From an uncultured Roseobacter sp. (GTDB taxonomy: Bacteria; Pseudomonadota; Alphaproteobacteria; Rhodobacterales; Rhodobacteraceae), in contig CANKZM010000009.1 of assembly GCA_947488305.1 (NCBI GenBank), positions 62,001-126,000 of the forward strand: a DNA stretch of 64,000 bases, given 5' to 3'. A program made the position numbers and the translations under genes. Positions within the stretch are counted from its first letter, which is position 1; every line of letters begins with the position of its first letter. Positions 16,776 through 24,932 of this stretch are shown in pieces. Below the pieces are notes generated by a model. It did not search any database. It was not told the origin of the DNA and was given only the letters and a program-made list of their open reading frames with translations.

Positions 16776-16958
16776 TCAGTGTTCTACCTGTAAGCTACGC
16801 GTAGCATTGGATTTGAACTGTTCGAAATCTTCAGAAGAAATGTTTCTGCGCGCCAGGCGCCTGATCCTCTGAGTTGTTGATTCCGCTCTGTGTACCTGCT
16901 GCATAAGTTCAAATACTCGTGCACGGCGGCGGTCCTTGTGGTGTACTCTGTCAGACAT
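16776..16958 (-). CDS. Hypothetical small basic protein (60 aa)
   Basis: A 60-codon frame starting ATG-TCT-GAC has GAGGA about eight bases upstream on the minus strand. The product is basic and helical (MSDRVHHKDRRRARV, then RIRRLARRN), with 'ISSEDFEQFKS' near the end, and resembles no family I recognise. It is convergent with the Cache-like gene and divergent from the large ABC-like gene. A competing frame one base over reads 'MRCLTEYTTR' and looks less protein-like. Called mainly on the ribosome site and charge pattern. Confidence 0.4.
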   Translation of the reverse strand: MSDRVHHKDRRRARVFELMQQVHRAESTTQRIRRLARRNISSEDFEQFKSNATRSLQVEH

Positions 16959-17203
16959 CGCATTTTCCTCACTTTGTGGAGAAATCCTGAAGGCCAAATG
17001 CGCAATGGTTGAGGCAGATCGAAGCCAATTCGAGGGCATTGGCGTCGGGCAATCGACGGCCGACAGCAGTTCCTGCCGCGCGTCAAAAAGGCACCAAACG
17101 TGTTGTGATTGCCTCTTCTCTGCCGCCAAATGTCTGAAAACATTTGGTTCCTGCGCCTTACCCACATTAAAGTACCGTCGGGGCCAGTCGCGAAATTGCT
17201 GCG

Positions 17204-20200
17204 TTGGGGGTGCGTGTTATCGATAAGACACTATTCAAGTTCATTTGGAGGTTCTCCAAACGGGACCAATTTATCCTTCTTGCCGTAACTACAGCATTGT
17301 TTCCATTTCTTTTTCTGACGTTGGAACTGCCGAAGCGCATCATCAACGATGCAATCGGGGCACAATCATCTCAGGTTGAATTTCTAGGATTTGATCTTAC
17401 TCAGGAGCAATTTCTCTGGGTTCTTTGTGGGGCATTTTTGGCCTCTGTTTTGGTGCATGGCTTGCTGAAAATGCGAATCAACACCATGAAAGGTGTTCTT
17501 TCCGAGCGAATGTTGCGTCGCCTGCGCTACAGTTTGATCGAAAGGATGCTGAGGTTTCCAAAGCCCTATTTCCAGCGGACATCGCAGGGTGAATTGGTTG
17601 CAATGATCACCGGTGAGACTGAGCCGATGGGCGGCATAATGGGGGACGCGCTGACCCAACCGGTTTTGCAGGCAGGTCAGATGCTGACAATTCTTGTGTT
17701 CCTGTTCTTGCAGAGTTTTTGGTTTGGGCTGGCCGCAATCGCGCTCATTCCATTGCAAGCCTGGCTTATTCCCAAACTGCAGCGTCAGATCAATCAGATG
17801 AACAAGCAACGCATTAAGGAAGTGCGACAACTTGCTGCTCTCATTGGGGAAAGTGCCGCTGGGGCCAGTGATTTACGAACTCACGGTGGCTGGCGTCAGC
17901 GTCTTTCCATGGTCACGGAGCGTCTGGGCGTCGTTTTTACGATCCGGTTCCGAATTTACCAGAAGAAATTTTTCATGAAGTTCATCAACAACTTCATCAC
18001 ACAACTGACGCCGTTTTTCTTTTTCTCGATCGGCGGGTACCTGGTCATTCAGGGCAACGTATCGCTCGGCGCGTTGGTTGCCGCCCTTGCCGCCTACAAG
18101 GATCTCAGCTCACCGTGGAAGGAGCTTTTGACCTATTACAATCAGGCGCAGGATATGAGCCTGCGTTGGGAAACCGTTGTTGAGAAATTCTCTCCATCTG
18201 GTGTGATCGACGAAGAGCTGATGAAAGGCAAACCTGAGAACGATAAGCGGCTCGATGGGGCGGTACATCTTCATGAGGTCAGTGTTGCAGACAGCGATGG
18301 CAACATGGTGCTGGAAAACATATCCGTAGAAATGCCCAAGGGGTCGCTCGTCGGGATTGCGGCGCCCAGCGAAGAAGACCGGCGTGCGTTGGCGGATCTT
18401 CTGATCCGGGAGATTGTACCAGTCTCCGGTCGTATCGAGGTCGCAGGCAGCAACTTGAACGACCTACATCAGGCTACGGTTTCGCGTCGTATTGGACATG
18501 CCAATTCGAAACCCGTTTTGTTCCAAGGGACTTTTGGTGAAAACGTTATGATGTCCCTGTCCAATGCGCCGACAGAACCCGTGAGCGAGGACGCGCGCCG
18601 ACTGCTTGATGAAGCGATCGCGGCGGGCAATAGTGCCGATCCAATGTCTGCGCGATGGCTCGATCCGGCTGTGGCGGGAGTGTCGGATGAAGCCGAGCTG
18701 CGAGCTTGGTGGATGACACTTATTGAGGCTATCGGTTCTGACGGTCCGATGTTCCGGAAGGCCTTGGATCAGGTTGTCGATACGCAGGCGTCCCAGGTTT
18801 TACAGGAAAGGCTTGTCGCCCTCCGGCCCAAAGTTTGGCAGGCGGTCGTGGAAGCTGGCTTGACACGTTATGTGCACCGGTTTGACCCAAAGCTGTACAA
18901 CCCGGGCCTGCCGGTTGCGAGTAACCTCTTTTTCGCAACCTTGAAGCGTCCGATGAGTCAGCAGGACATCTCCCATCAGCAAGAGCTGTTTATCCTGTTG
19001 AGAAATCTGGGGCTGGAATCCGGGCTTCTGGCGGTGTCGAAAGAAGTTGTGGACCTGTTGGCCCGCATCTTCGGCACCGATGGGACGGAGCACCCGTTGT
19101 TTCGGAAGCTTGGTCTCGACCCGGCCTTGTTCGAGCGGTCGGTGCAGATCGTCAGGGCTGCGGATCTCAAGTCCTTTGACACGCTGGATGATGCGGACAA
19201 GGCGGTATTGATGACGTTGCCCGCGCAGATTTCAGCGGAACAGATAGGGCCTGCCTTCACTGAAGAGATGCAACAACGCGTTGTCGCCCAAAGGTCCCAG
19301 CACCGGGAAAGGTTGCAAGATGCGCTGAAAGAGTCTTATGCGCCATTGGCTATGGATCGGCTCGCGGAAGGAATGTCGGTGCTCGAAAACGTGCTCTTCG
19401 GAAAGCTTTCCGATAGCGCTGGTGGTAGAGCTGATGATTTACGCCGCATCGTATCAGACGTGCTCGAGAACGAAGGTCTGAAGCCTGCCGTCATCGACCT
19501 GATATATGATTTGCCCTTGTCATTGAACGGCACAAATCTCCCGGCTATTTTTGCTGAGCCTTTGTCATTGATCCGCGCTGCCATAAAACGCCCAGACATT
19601 CTGGTGATGGATCAGATACTCAACAGCTATGACCAATCCACGCGTATCATGGTGCATAAGAACTTGCGCAAGTTGCTGCCGGATACCACGCTGATTTATA
19701 TCGCGGAGGCGTTCGATGATCCTGATCGGTTCGACGTCTTTGCCGAGGTACTACAGGGGCGCATGCAGGCGGCTGAACCGCTTGCACAAACGCCGGAAGA
19801 CACTGCTGCAACTGCCGATCTGCAAAGAAAGCTGCGTGCGTTGGAGGCAACAGATATGTTTTCTGGCCTCGACCGGAAACAACTGCGTCTGTTGGCCTTT
19901 GGGGCGAAGTGGTTCTACGCAGAGGCTGGAGATGTCATTTTCAGCAAGTTAGATGACCCGACCGACGGGGCTTACATGGTGCTGTCGGGTACTGCGGATC
20001 TTGTGAACCCCGTGGAGGGAGGCGACGAACTTATCGCGACCGTTGGACCCGGTACTTTGGTGGGTGAACTTGGTCTGATACGTAACGTGCCGCGCGCTCT
20101 GACGATGCGTGCTTCTTCCGATATCGAAGCGTTGCGGCTTGGTGCAGAGGAATTTCTTGCGGTGGTCGAGAATGATGCTGCAACGTCGTTCAAGCTCCTG

Positions 20201-20227
20201 CAGGTCGTCGCGGGCTATACTTCCTAG
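17204..20227 (+). CDS. ABC-exporter-like protein with degenerate ATPase domain and C-terminal cyclic-nucleotide-binding domain
   Basis: This 1007-aa protein begins with an ABC type-1 exporter membrane domain (residues about 5-310, six predicted helices, including ALFPFLFLTLELPKRIIND and 'FINNFITQLTPFFFFSIGGYLVI'). It continues into an NBD-like region whose catalytic motifs are lost: the Walker A slot reads GIAAPSEE at 384-391 (no GK[ST]); the signature slot reads NLPAIFAEPL instead of NLSGGQ-R; and Walker B ends VMDQ at 801-804, with Gln where the catalytic Glu belongs. The NBD is split after the Q-loop region (VLFQGTFGENV, about 437) by an insertion of roughly 280 residues. A CRP/cNMP-binding domain follows (about 886-1007: 'FSGLDRKQLRLLAF', 'VGELGLIRNVPRALT'). 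It probably cannot hydrolyse ATP in cis. The start is uncertain: TTG 17204 or GTG 17210, with no ATG nearby. Confidence 0.8.
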   Translation: MGVRVIDKTLFKFIWRFSKRDQFILLAVTTALFPFLFLTLELPKRIINDAIGAQSSQVEFLGFDLTQEQFLWVLCGAFLASVLVHGLLKMRINTMKGVLSERMLRRLRYSLIERMLRFPKPYFQRTSQGELVAMITGETEPMGGIMGDALTQPVLQAGQMLTILVFLFLQSFWFGLAAIALIPLQAWLIPKLQRQINQMNKQRIKEVRQLAALIGESAAGASDLRTHGGWRQRLSMVTERLGVVFTIRFRIYQKKFFMKFINNFITQLTPFFFFSIGGYLVIQGNVSLGALVAALAAYKDLSSPWKELLTYYNQAQDMSLRWETVVEKFSPSGVIDEELMKGKPENDKRLDGAVHLHEVSVADSDGNMVLENISVEMPKGSLVGIAAPSEEDRRALADLLIREIVPVSGRIEVAGSNLNDLHQATVSRRIGHANSKPVLFQGTFGENVMMSLSNAPTEPVSEDARRLLDEAIAAGNSADPMSARWLDPAVAGVSDEAELRAWWMTLIEAIGSDGPMFRKALDQVVDTQASQVLQERLVALRPKVWQAVVEAGLTRYVHRFDPKLYNPGLPVASNLFFATLKRPMSQQDISHQQELFILLRNLGLESGLLAVSKEVVDLLARIFGTDGTEHPLFRKLGLDPALFERSVQIVRAADLKSFDTLDDADKAVLMTLPAQISAEQIGPAFTEEMQQRVVAQRSQHRERLQDALKESYAPLAMDRLAEGMSVLENVLFGKLSDSAGGRADDLRRIVSDVLENEGLKPAVIDLIYDLPLSLNGTNLPAIFAEPLSLIRAAIKRPDILVMDQILNSYDQSTRIMVHKNLRKLLPDTTLIYIAEAFDDPDRFDVFAEVLQGRMQAAEPLAQTPEDTAATADLQRKLRALEATDMFSGLDRKQLRLLAFGAKWFYAEAGDVIFSKLDDPTDGAYMVLSGTADLVNPVEGGDELIATVGPGTLVGELGLIRNVPRALTMRASSDIEALRLGAEEFLAVVENDAATSFKLLQVVAGYTS

Positions 20228-20386
20228 TTCATTCTGGAACTCTATTGGTTGGGCAGATGGAGCATTCTGCAGGTAAAGGTGACAAATTGCAAATGGCACG
20301 ACGATTCCAAGGGCATCTGTCTTAGGGACACCAGAAATCCCGCGCGTGGTTTCGCCGTCTGTATCGACCAATTTTTGGTGGGTTTT

Positions 20387-20461
20387 TGGCTCCGGCGGTA
20401 GGGATCGAACCTACGACCAATTGATTAACAGTCAACTGCTCTACCGCTGAGCTACGCCGGA
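20387..20461 (-). tRNA. tRNA-Asn (anticodon GTT)
   Basis: A complete cloverleaf is present on the minus strand. The acceptor arm TCCGGCG pairs with CGCCGGA, the D-arm contains AGCTCAGCGGTAGAGC, the anticodon loop CTGTTAA carries GTT (plus-strand 20427-20429), and the T-arm is GTAGGTTCGATCCCTAC. The discriminator base is G, and the 3' CCA is encoded (20387-20389). It stands alone between the ABC-like gene and the MBL hydrolase. Confidence 0.97.
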
Positions 20462-20526
20462 ACGGTTTGGGCGATATAGCAGTGCGGTTTCGCCCCGTCC
20501 AGCGTATTTTGTGGGAAACTCAGAAT

Positions 20527-21447
20527 TTATTTTGGATCGGAATGTGCAATGTAGAATGTTGCATCTGCGGTCAGCGAGCCGTCCGGCGTGACCATATATT
20601 TTCCATAAAGGTCAATAAGATGCGCGAATACGTTTCGTTGCGCAGCCGGCAATAATCTGGTGGGGGTATCAGTGTAAATGCGCTCTGTGAGTGATGCTGC
20701 AGTGCCCGGTTGATCGCGAAGCGCGTTCAAGATGCTTGCCTCACGCGACAGGCGATGGGAAATCAGCCATTCAAGCCGTGCAGCAGGGGAGGTAACAGCA
20801 GCACCATGGCCGGGATAGAACACGCGCCAGGACCGTTTTTTCAAGCGTTCACAAGAGGTCATGAAATCCGTCAGATCGCCATCTGGCGGCGACACGAGTG
20901 AACTCGCCCAGCCCATAACATGGTCTGCGGTAAAACAAATATTGTTCCAGCCAAGGCAAACATGATTTCCGAGGTGTCCGGGTGTGTGCAATACCTCTAA
21001 TGACCAGCCTTGCCCCTGTATGACATCGCCGTCGCGCAAGCAGATATCTGGTTGAAATGCCGTATCGACACCTTCACCTCCGCCTGTGAGGCCTTCGGTT
21101 GCGAGGCGAGACATGATTTCCGACCGGCCAGCGGTTGAGTCCCCAAATGCCAATACGGGCGCGCCTGTCACTTGGGAAAGAGGCGACGCCAAGGGCGAAT
21201 GATCCAGATGGCTGTGGGAGACGATGATCTTGGTGATCTGCTGCGCCGGCGACAGCGCGGAAAGAATTGCCCTTAAATGAGCTTCGTGATGCGGACCAGG
21301 ATCGATCACAGCTATGTCGCTGGTCCCCACCAAATATGTGTTCGTCCCGTGCTGCGTCATTGGCGATGGGTTAGGTGCGGTAATCCTGCGAAGACCCGCT
21401 TCAAGCTCGACGGCGGTACCGTAACAAGGATCGAAGTCATTGGTCAT
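20527..21447 (-). CDS. MBL-fold metallo-hydrolase (LACTB2-like)
   Basis: This 306-aa protein has the metallo-beta-lactamase fold with the metal-binding motif HSHLDHS (near residues 77-83), a downstream 'HTPGHLGNHVCL' histidine and the 'GHGAAV' histidine at about residue 210. The C-terminal third, about 60-70 residues beginning 'HRLSREASILNALRD', is the small winged-helix-like cap found in LACTB2-type hydrolases (RNA endonuclease or thioesterase-like). The substrate is unknown. It is divergent from the EnvZ-like kinase, with 48 bases between start codons that must hold both promoters. Confidence 0.85.
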   Translation of the reverse strand: MTNDFDPCYGTAVELEAGLRRITAPNPSPMTQHGTNTYLVGTSDIAVIDPGPHHEAHLRAILSALSPAQQITKIIVSHSHLDHSPLASPLSQVTGAPVLAFGDSTAGRSEIMSRLATEGLTGGGEGVDTAFQPDICLRDGDVIQGQGWSLEVLHTPGHLGNHVCLGWNNICFTADHVMGWASSLVSPPDGDLTDFMTSCERLKKRSWRVFYPGHGAAVTSPAARLEWLISHRLSREASILNALRDQPGTAASLTERIYTDTPTRLLPAAQRNVFAHLIDLYGKYMVTPDGSLTADATFYIAHSDPK

Positions 21448-21495
21448 GGCCTTTGGGACTTTCTAAATTTGGAGGGCATCGGTAGGGTCTATCGC

Positions 21496-22821
21496 ATGAA
21501 CTTTACCTGGCTCAAACACTATATGCCGCGCAGCCTTTACGCGCGGGCAGTGTTGATCCTATTGCTGCCGGTTGTCGTCCTGCAGCTTGTCGTTACTATT
21601 TTGTTTGTTACCAGACACTTCGAAGACGTAACTCATCAGATGGTAACGGCAGTTTCGCGAGAGCTGTTGCTGGTTCTTGATATCGTGGATGCAGCACCCG
21701 ACCGCGGGTCTGTTGCAACAGATGTTGTTTCTGCGGTGGGGCAACTGGCGCTGACCGCAATGCCTGTGGAAGATGCCGAAATTCCGCAAGGACGTTTGCG
21801 ACCTTGGTATGATTTTTCGGGGCGGGTTGTTGGCGATGAACTTCCTAAGCGTGTGCCGGCAATTTCATTGATCGATCTGAGAGAAGACCGGCGGGTTCAC
21901 CTCTATGCAGAAACACGGCACGGTATGGTTCGGCTGAGTTTTGACCGTGATCGTGTCTCCGCCGACAACCCTCACCAGCTCTTCGTGAACATGCTGTTCT
22001 TTGGCGGCTTGGTCACTGTCATCGCCATTCTGTATCTGCGCAATCAGTTGCGCCCTATCAAGCGATTGGCGCGCGCGGCCGAGGCGTTCGGGCGAGGGCG
22101 ACATGAGGCCTATTCGCCAGCTGGCGCTATCGAAGTACGGGCTGCCGGGAATGCCTTTCTGGACATGCGCAACCGCATCGAGCGGCAGATTGAGCAGCGC
22201 ACTCTGATGCTCTCTGGTGTCAGCCATGATCTGCGCACGCCCCTTACCCGCATGCGGCTCAGTCTTTCGATGCTTGATGACGCTGAGCGGGAAATGCTTG
22301 AGCAGGACGTCGATGACATGCAGCAGATGCTTGATGCCTTCCTGAACTTTGTAAAAGGCGCTGGCGAAGGTGAACCAGAGGAAATCGATCCGCGTGAACT
22401 GGTTAAGTCGGTTGTGGCTGATGCGCAAAGGGCAGGGCGAAACGTGACCTTGATCGCACAGGAGGGAGACGGGAGCGGGGTCGTCAAACTGAATGTCCTG
22501 GCGATCAGGCGCGCTCTGGACAACCTGATCTCCAACGCTGTGCGATACGGGGCAAAGGCCGAAGTTTCGGTCATGCTGAGTGAAAAATCACTGCGCATCC
22601 GCGTAGAGGATGATGGCCCCGGTATCCCGGAAGATCGCCGCGCCGAAGCGACGCGCCCGTTCACACGGCTCGATAGCGCACGCAATCAGGACAAAGGCGG
22701 CGGCGTCGGACTGGGCCTTGCCATCGCAACAGACATTGCCCGGGCACATGGGGGCATTTTGAGATTGGGGAAATCTGACCGGATGGGCGGACTGCGCGCC
22801 GACATCGTGATTGCACGCTGA
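21496..22821 (+). CDS. EnvZ-like membrane sensor histidine kinase
   Basis: This 441-aa kinase has two transmembrane helices (about 18-38 and 163-182) flanking a periplasmic domain of about 120 residues, a HAMP segment (NQLRPIKRLARAAEAFGRG), a HisKA domain with phospho-accepting H244 (GVSHDLRTPLTRMRL) and a GHKL ATPase (DNLISNAVRYG, VEDDGPGIPE, GGGVGLGLAI). The H-box GVSHDLRTPLTR is the EnvZ-type sequence, so an OmpR-family partner is expected, but none lies in the window; it is an orphan kinase here. The frame is open upstream to 21277, but that extension overlaps the MBL gene antisense and the first helix only makes sense from 21496. No strong ribosome site is evident. Confidence 0.87.
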   Translation: MNFTWLKHYMPRSLYARAVLILLLPVVVLQLVVTILFVTRHFEDVTHQMVTAVSRELLLVLDIVDAAPDRGSVATDVVSAVGQLALTAMPVEDAEIPQGRLRPWYDFSGRVVGDELPKRVPAISLIDLREDRRVHLYAETRHGMVRLSFDRDRVSADNPHQLFVNMLFFGGLVTVIAILYLRNQLRPIKRLARAAEAFGRGRHEAYSPAGAIEVRAAGNAFLDMRNRIERQIEQRTLMLSGVSHDLRTPLTRMRLSLSMLDDAEREMLEQDVDDMQQMLDAFLNFVKGAGEGEPEEIDPRELVKSVVADAQRAGRNVTLIAQEGDGSGVVKLNVLAIRRALDNLISNAVRYGAKAEVSVMLSEKSLRIRVEDDGPGIPEDRRAEATRPFTRLDSARNQDKGGGVGLGLAIATDIARAHGGILRLGKSDRMGGLRADIVIAR

Positions 22822-22872
22822 GAGTTCTGGCTGGTCGATCCGCAAAACGCGTCAGGACCGCTCAATCAGATA

Positions 22873-23979
22873 TCATTGGTTGTTGTCGGCAGAGAATGGG
22901 ACGCCATCAATCCCTTCGCGCATCCAGCGTTGAAGGTGCATGACAGGATGTTCCGAATTCACGCCGCCGCATGGATCGATCACCAAGGGCCCCGGTCGAT
23001 ACCCGCGCGAGCCAAGCCCGCGCTGCACAGATTCAACAAGGTGGATGTCCTCTTCTACCGTTGTCGCGCGGTCTTGCGCTGCCAGCTGCCGAATTTTCAG
23101 GTCTTCCACGCCGCCGACCGAGTACCAACCGCGCCAGACGACAACATGATCCGCGTCAACTGCGCGCCAGTGATAGGTGTTCAACACATTCCCGGGATAA
23201 ACCTGAAACGAAAACATGGGCCACAAAAACCAACTGGAATAGGCATCATGATGCGCGTAACCCGACTGAATATCGTACGTCATATCCTCAAGCCCTTGGC
23301 ACTGGGTCGTGTGGCGCAGGCATCGGCCCTGTGGCTGGATGTCGTATGTCTCGGGCTTGATCACCCCATTGGCGAAAGTCGGGTGATTGAGCGCGCAATG
23401 GTAACATTCCGAATAGTTTTCGACCGAGACTTTCCAGTTGCAGTTTTCCGGAATCTCGACCCATTCCAGTGGTTTGAGGTCTTTCCAATGGGGGAGCCAC
23501 TCCTCAAGTTCGGCGCGCGCATTCGGGAACCACTCCTCCATCGGTGCCGCATTCGGGTCGAGATTGACAAATAGAAACCCGAGGAATTCCTCGGCCCGGA
23601 CTTCGGTGAGGCAAATATCGAAGGTATCGACCCCCTCGACGGCCCTGATGTTCGGCGCAGCCCGGAGCTCTCCCGTCAGCTCGTATGTCCACGCGTGGTA
23701 GGGGCAGACAATGACGCGAGTGATGCCTGCGCCGCTGACAAGTTGATGCGCCCGATGCTGGCAGACGTTGTAGAAGACGCGGATCTTCTGGTCTCGACCC
23801 CGGATCGCGAACAGGCTTTCGCCAGCAATCTCAAAACTGGCATAGCTTCCGATCTCAGCCAGGTCAGACAAGTGGCAGGCAAACTGCCAAGTTTGCGAAA
23901 GCACGCCTTCGACCTCGACGCGGAAGACTTGCGGGTCCGTGTAAAATCGCGCCTCCAATGATCGGATCGGATCGGTCAT
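22873..23979 (-). CDS. Rieske non-heme iron oxygenase, alpha subunit (betaine demethylase-like)
   Basis: This 368-aa oxygenase has a [2Fe-2S] Rieske motif C73-x-H75 ... C92-x-x-H95 (NVCQHRAHQ, VCPYHAWTY) and a catalytic domain with N188-x-x-E191-x-x-H194-x4-H199 (ENYSECYHCALNHP), the mononuclear iron motif and its bridging acid. The sequence style is that of the GbcA/stachydrine-demethylase group that removes a methyl from quaternary amines as formaldehyde. No reductase subunit (ferredoxin-NAD reductase) is encoded nearby. Its ATG overlaps the stop of the RpiR regulator by 4 bases, so the two are one operon, divergent from the DMGDH/GcvT operon. The substrate is inferred to be a betaine from the neighbours; which one is unknown. 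Confidence 0.82.
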   Translation of the reverse strand: MTDPIRSLEARFYTDPQVFRVEVEGVLSQTWQFACHLSDLAEIGSYASFEIAGESLFAIRGRDQKIRVFYNVCQHRAHQLVSGAGITRVIVCPYHAWTYELTGELRAAPNIRAVEGVDTFDICLTEVRAEEFLGFLFVNLDPNAAPMEEWFPNARAELEEWLPHWKDLKPLEWVEIPENCNWKVSVENYSECYHCALNHPTFANGVIKPETYDIQPQGRCLRHTTQCQGLEDMTYDIQSGYAHHDAYSSWFLWPMFSFQVYPGNVLNTYHWRAVDADHVVVWRGWYSVGGVEDLKIRQLAAQDRATTVEEDIHLVESVQRGLGSRGYRPGPLVIDPCGGVNSEHPVMHLQRWMREGIDGVPFSADNNQ

Positions 23980-24863
23980 TTTGGTTCCTTATGGTAAAGA
24001 CCCAACTGATGGCGGCGCTTGTGGAAGGTTTCGACTCGTTCGACAATTTCGTCACTGGCTACCGCGATGACAAAGGACAACAGCGTCTCCAGCAACGCAA
24101 TAATACTTACCGAAGAGGGAAAGAATTGCGGTGTGTCCACCCCCACAACAAATCCGCGGTCGGCATTGCAAATAATCGGGCTCGCCGGGCTGTCTGAGAT
24201 TGCGATAATCGTCATACCCTGTTCCCGCGCAATGGACACGGCTTCAACAACTTCTGACCGATATGGCTTGCAGGTGACGGCGATCAATACGTCGCGTGTA
24301 TCGGCCCATGCAAGATCATCAACGGCGGTGGAACCGGGCCGCGGTATGGCGTGGAATTCCGTCATGCCGGTTGAGGCAAGGTAGGTGAAATTCCGGGCGA
24401 CTGAATGGTTGACCCCGACACCTAAGGTGAACACGCGCCGAGCGTTCCAGATTGCATCCGCTGCGGATTTCAGGTCTGCCGTGGAAATCCCTGAGAACGT
24501 CTCTTCGACGTTGGCCAGCACGTCAAGAACGATGTCGGCATAAAGCCCGCCCAGATCACCTGACTTGCGAATGTCCTGAAGCCAGCGGGCCCGGTCGGGG
24601 AAATCTGCCGCACCTCGCCGGATCGCATCGCGAAACGGGGTGCGAAAGTCCTCATAGCCTTCAAAGCCAACCTGTCGGGCCATCCGAACGACAGTATTCG
24701 GTTTCACATTGGCGGCCTTGGCGATTTCACGAACCGTTGAGACGCCGACATCGTGCGGGTTCTCCAACACATAGGTCGCGGCTTTTCGCGCCTCGGGAGT
24801 TAGTTCCGGTAGTTCCCCAGCAAGGCGCTTCAGAATCGAATTTGATACATTTGTCCCATTCAT
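23976..24863 (-). CDS. MurR/RpiR-family transcriptional regulator
   Basis: This 295-aa regulator has an N-terminal HTH_6 domain (ELTPEARKAATYVLENPHDVGVSTVREIAKAANVKPNTVVRMARQ region, residues 16-60) followed by a SIS sugar-isomerase-type ligand domain from about 125 (FTLGVGVNHSVARNFTYLAS, VLIAVTCKPYRSEVV, 'IIAISDSPASPI'). RpiR proteins commonly sense phosphosugars, but some control amine or hydantoin catabolism. It heads the Rieske operon, and its start lies 69 bases from the divergent DMGDH/GcvT start, so it is the natural local regulator of the island. No clear operator palindrome was recognised in that gap. Confidence 0.87.
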   Translation of the reverse strand: MNGTNVSNSILKRLAGELPELTPEARKAATYVLENPHDVGVSTVREIAKAANVKPNTVVRMARQVGFEGYEDFRTPFRDAIRRGAADFPDRARWLQDIRKSGDLGGLYADIVLDVLANVEETFSGISTADLKSAADAIWNARRVFTLGVGVNHSVARNFTYLASTGMTEFHAIPRPGSTAVDDLAWADTRDVLIAVTCKPYRSEVVEAVSIAREQGMTIIAISDSPASPIICNADRGFVVGVDTPQFFPSSVSIIALLETLLSFVIAVASDEIVERVETFHKRRHQLGLYHKEPK

Positions 24864-24932
24864 GATTGACGATGGTATTTTTGTTCGCTTAGCGTGTCGA
24901 GAGAAAAAGCGACTCGATCAAGGATTGCGATT

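Noticed and set aside
20228-20243. AGTTC/GAACT hairpin after the dead-ABC gene as terminator
   Set aside because: The stem is only 5 bp and no T-run follows on the plus strand.
21277-21495. 73-codon extension of the EnvZ-like kinase
   Set aside because: It overlaps the start of the divergent MBL gene and would put a long soluble segment before the first membrane helix.
24864-24932. Operator for the RpiR regulator in the divergent gap
   Set aside because: Only short imperfect GATAC/GTAT-type repeats are present; nothing strong enough to call a binding site.
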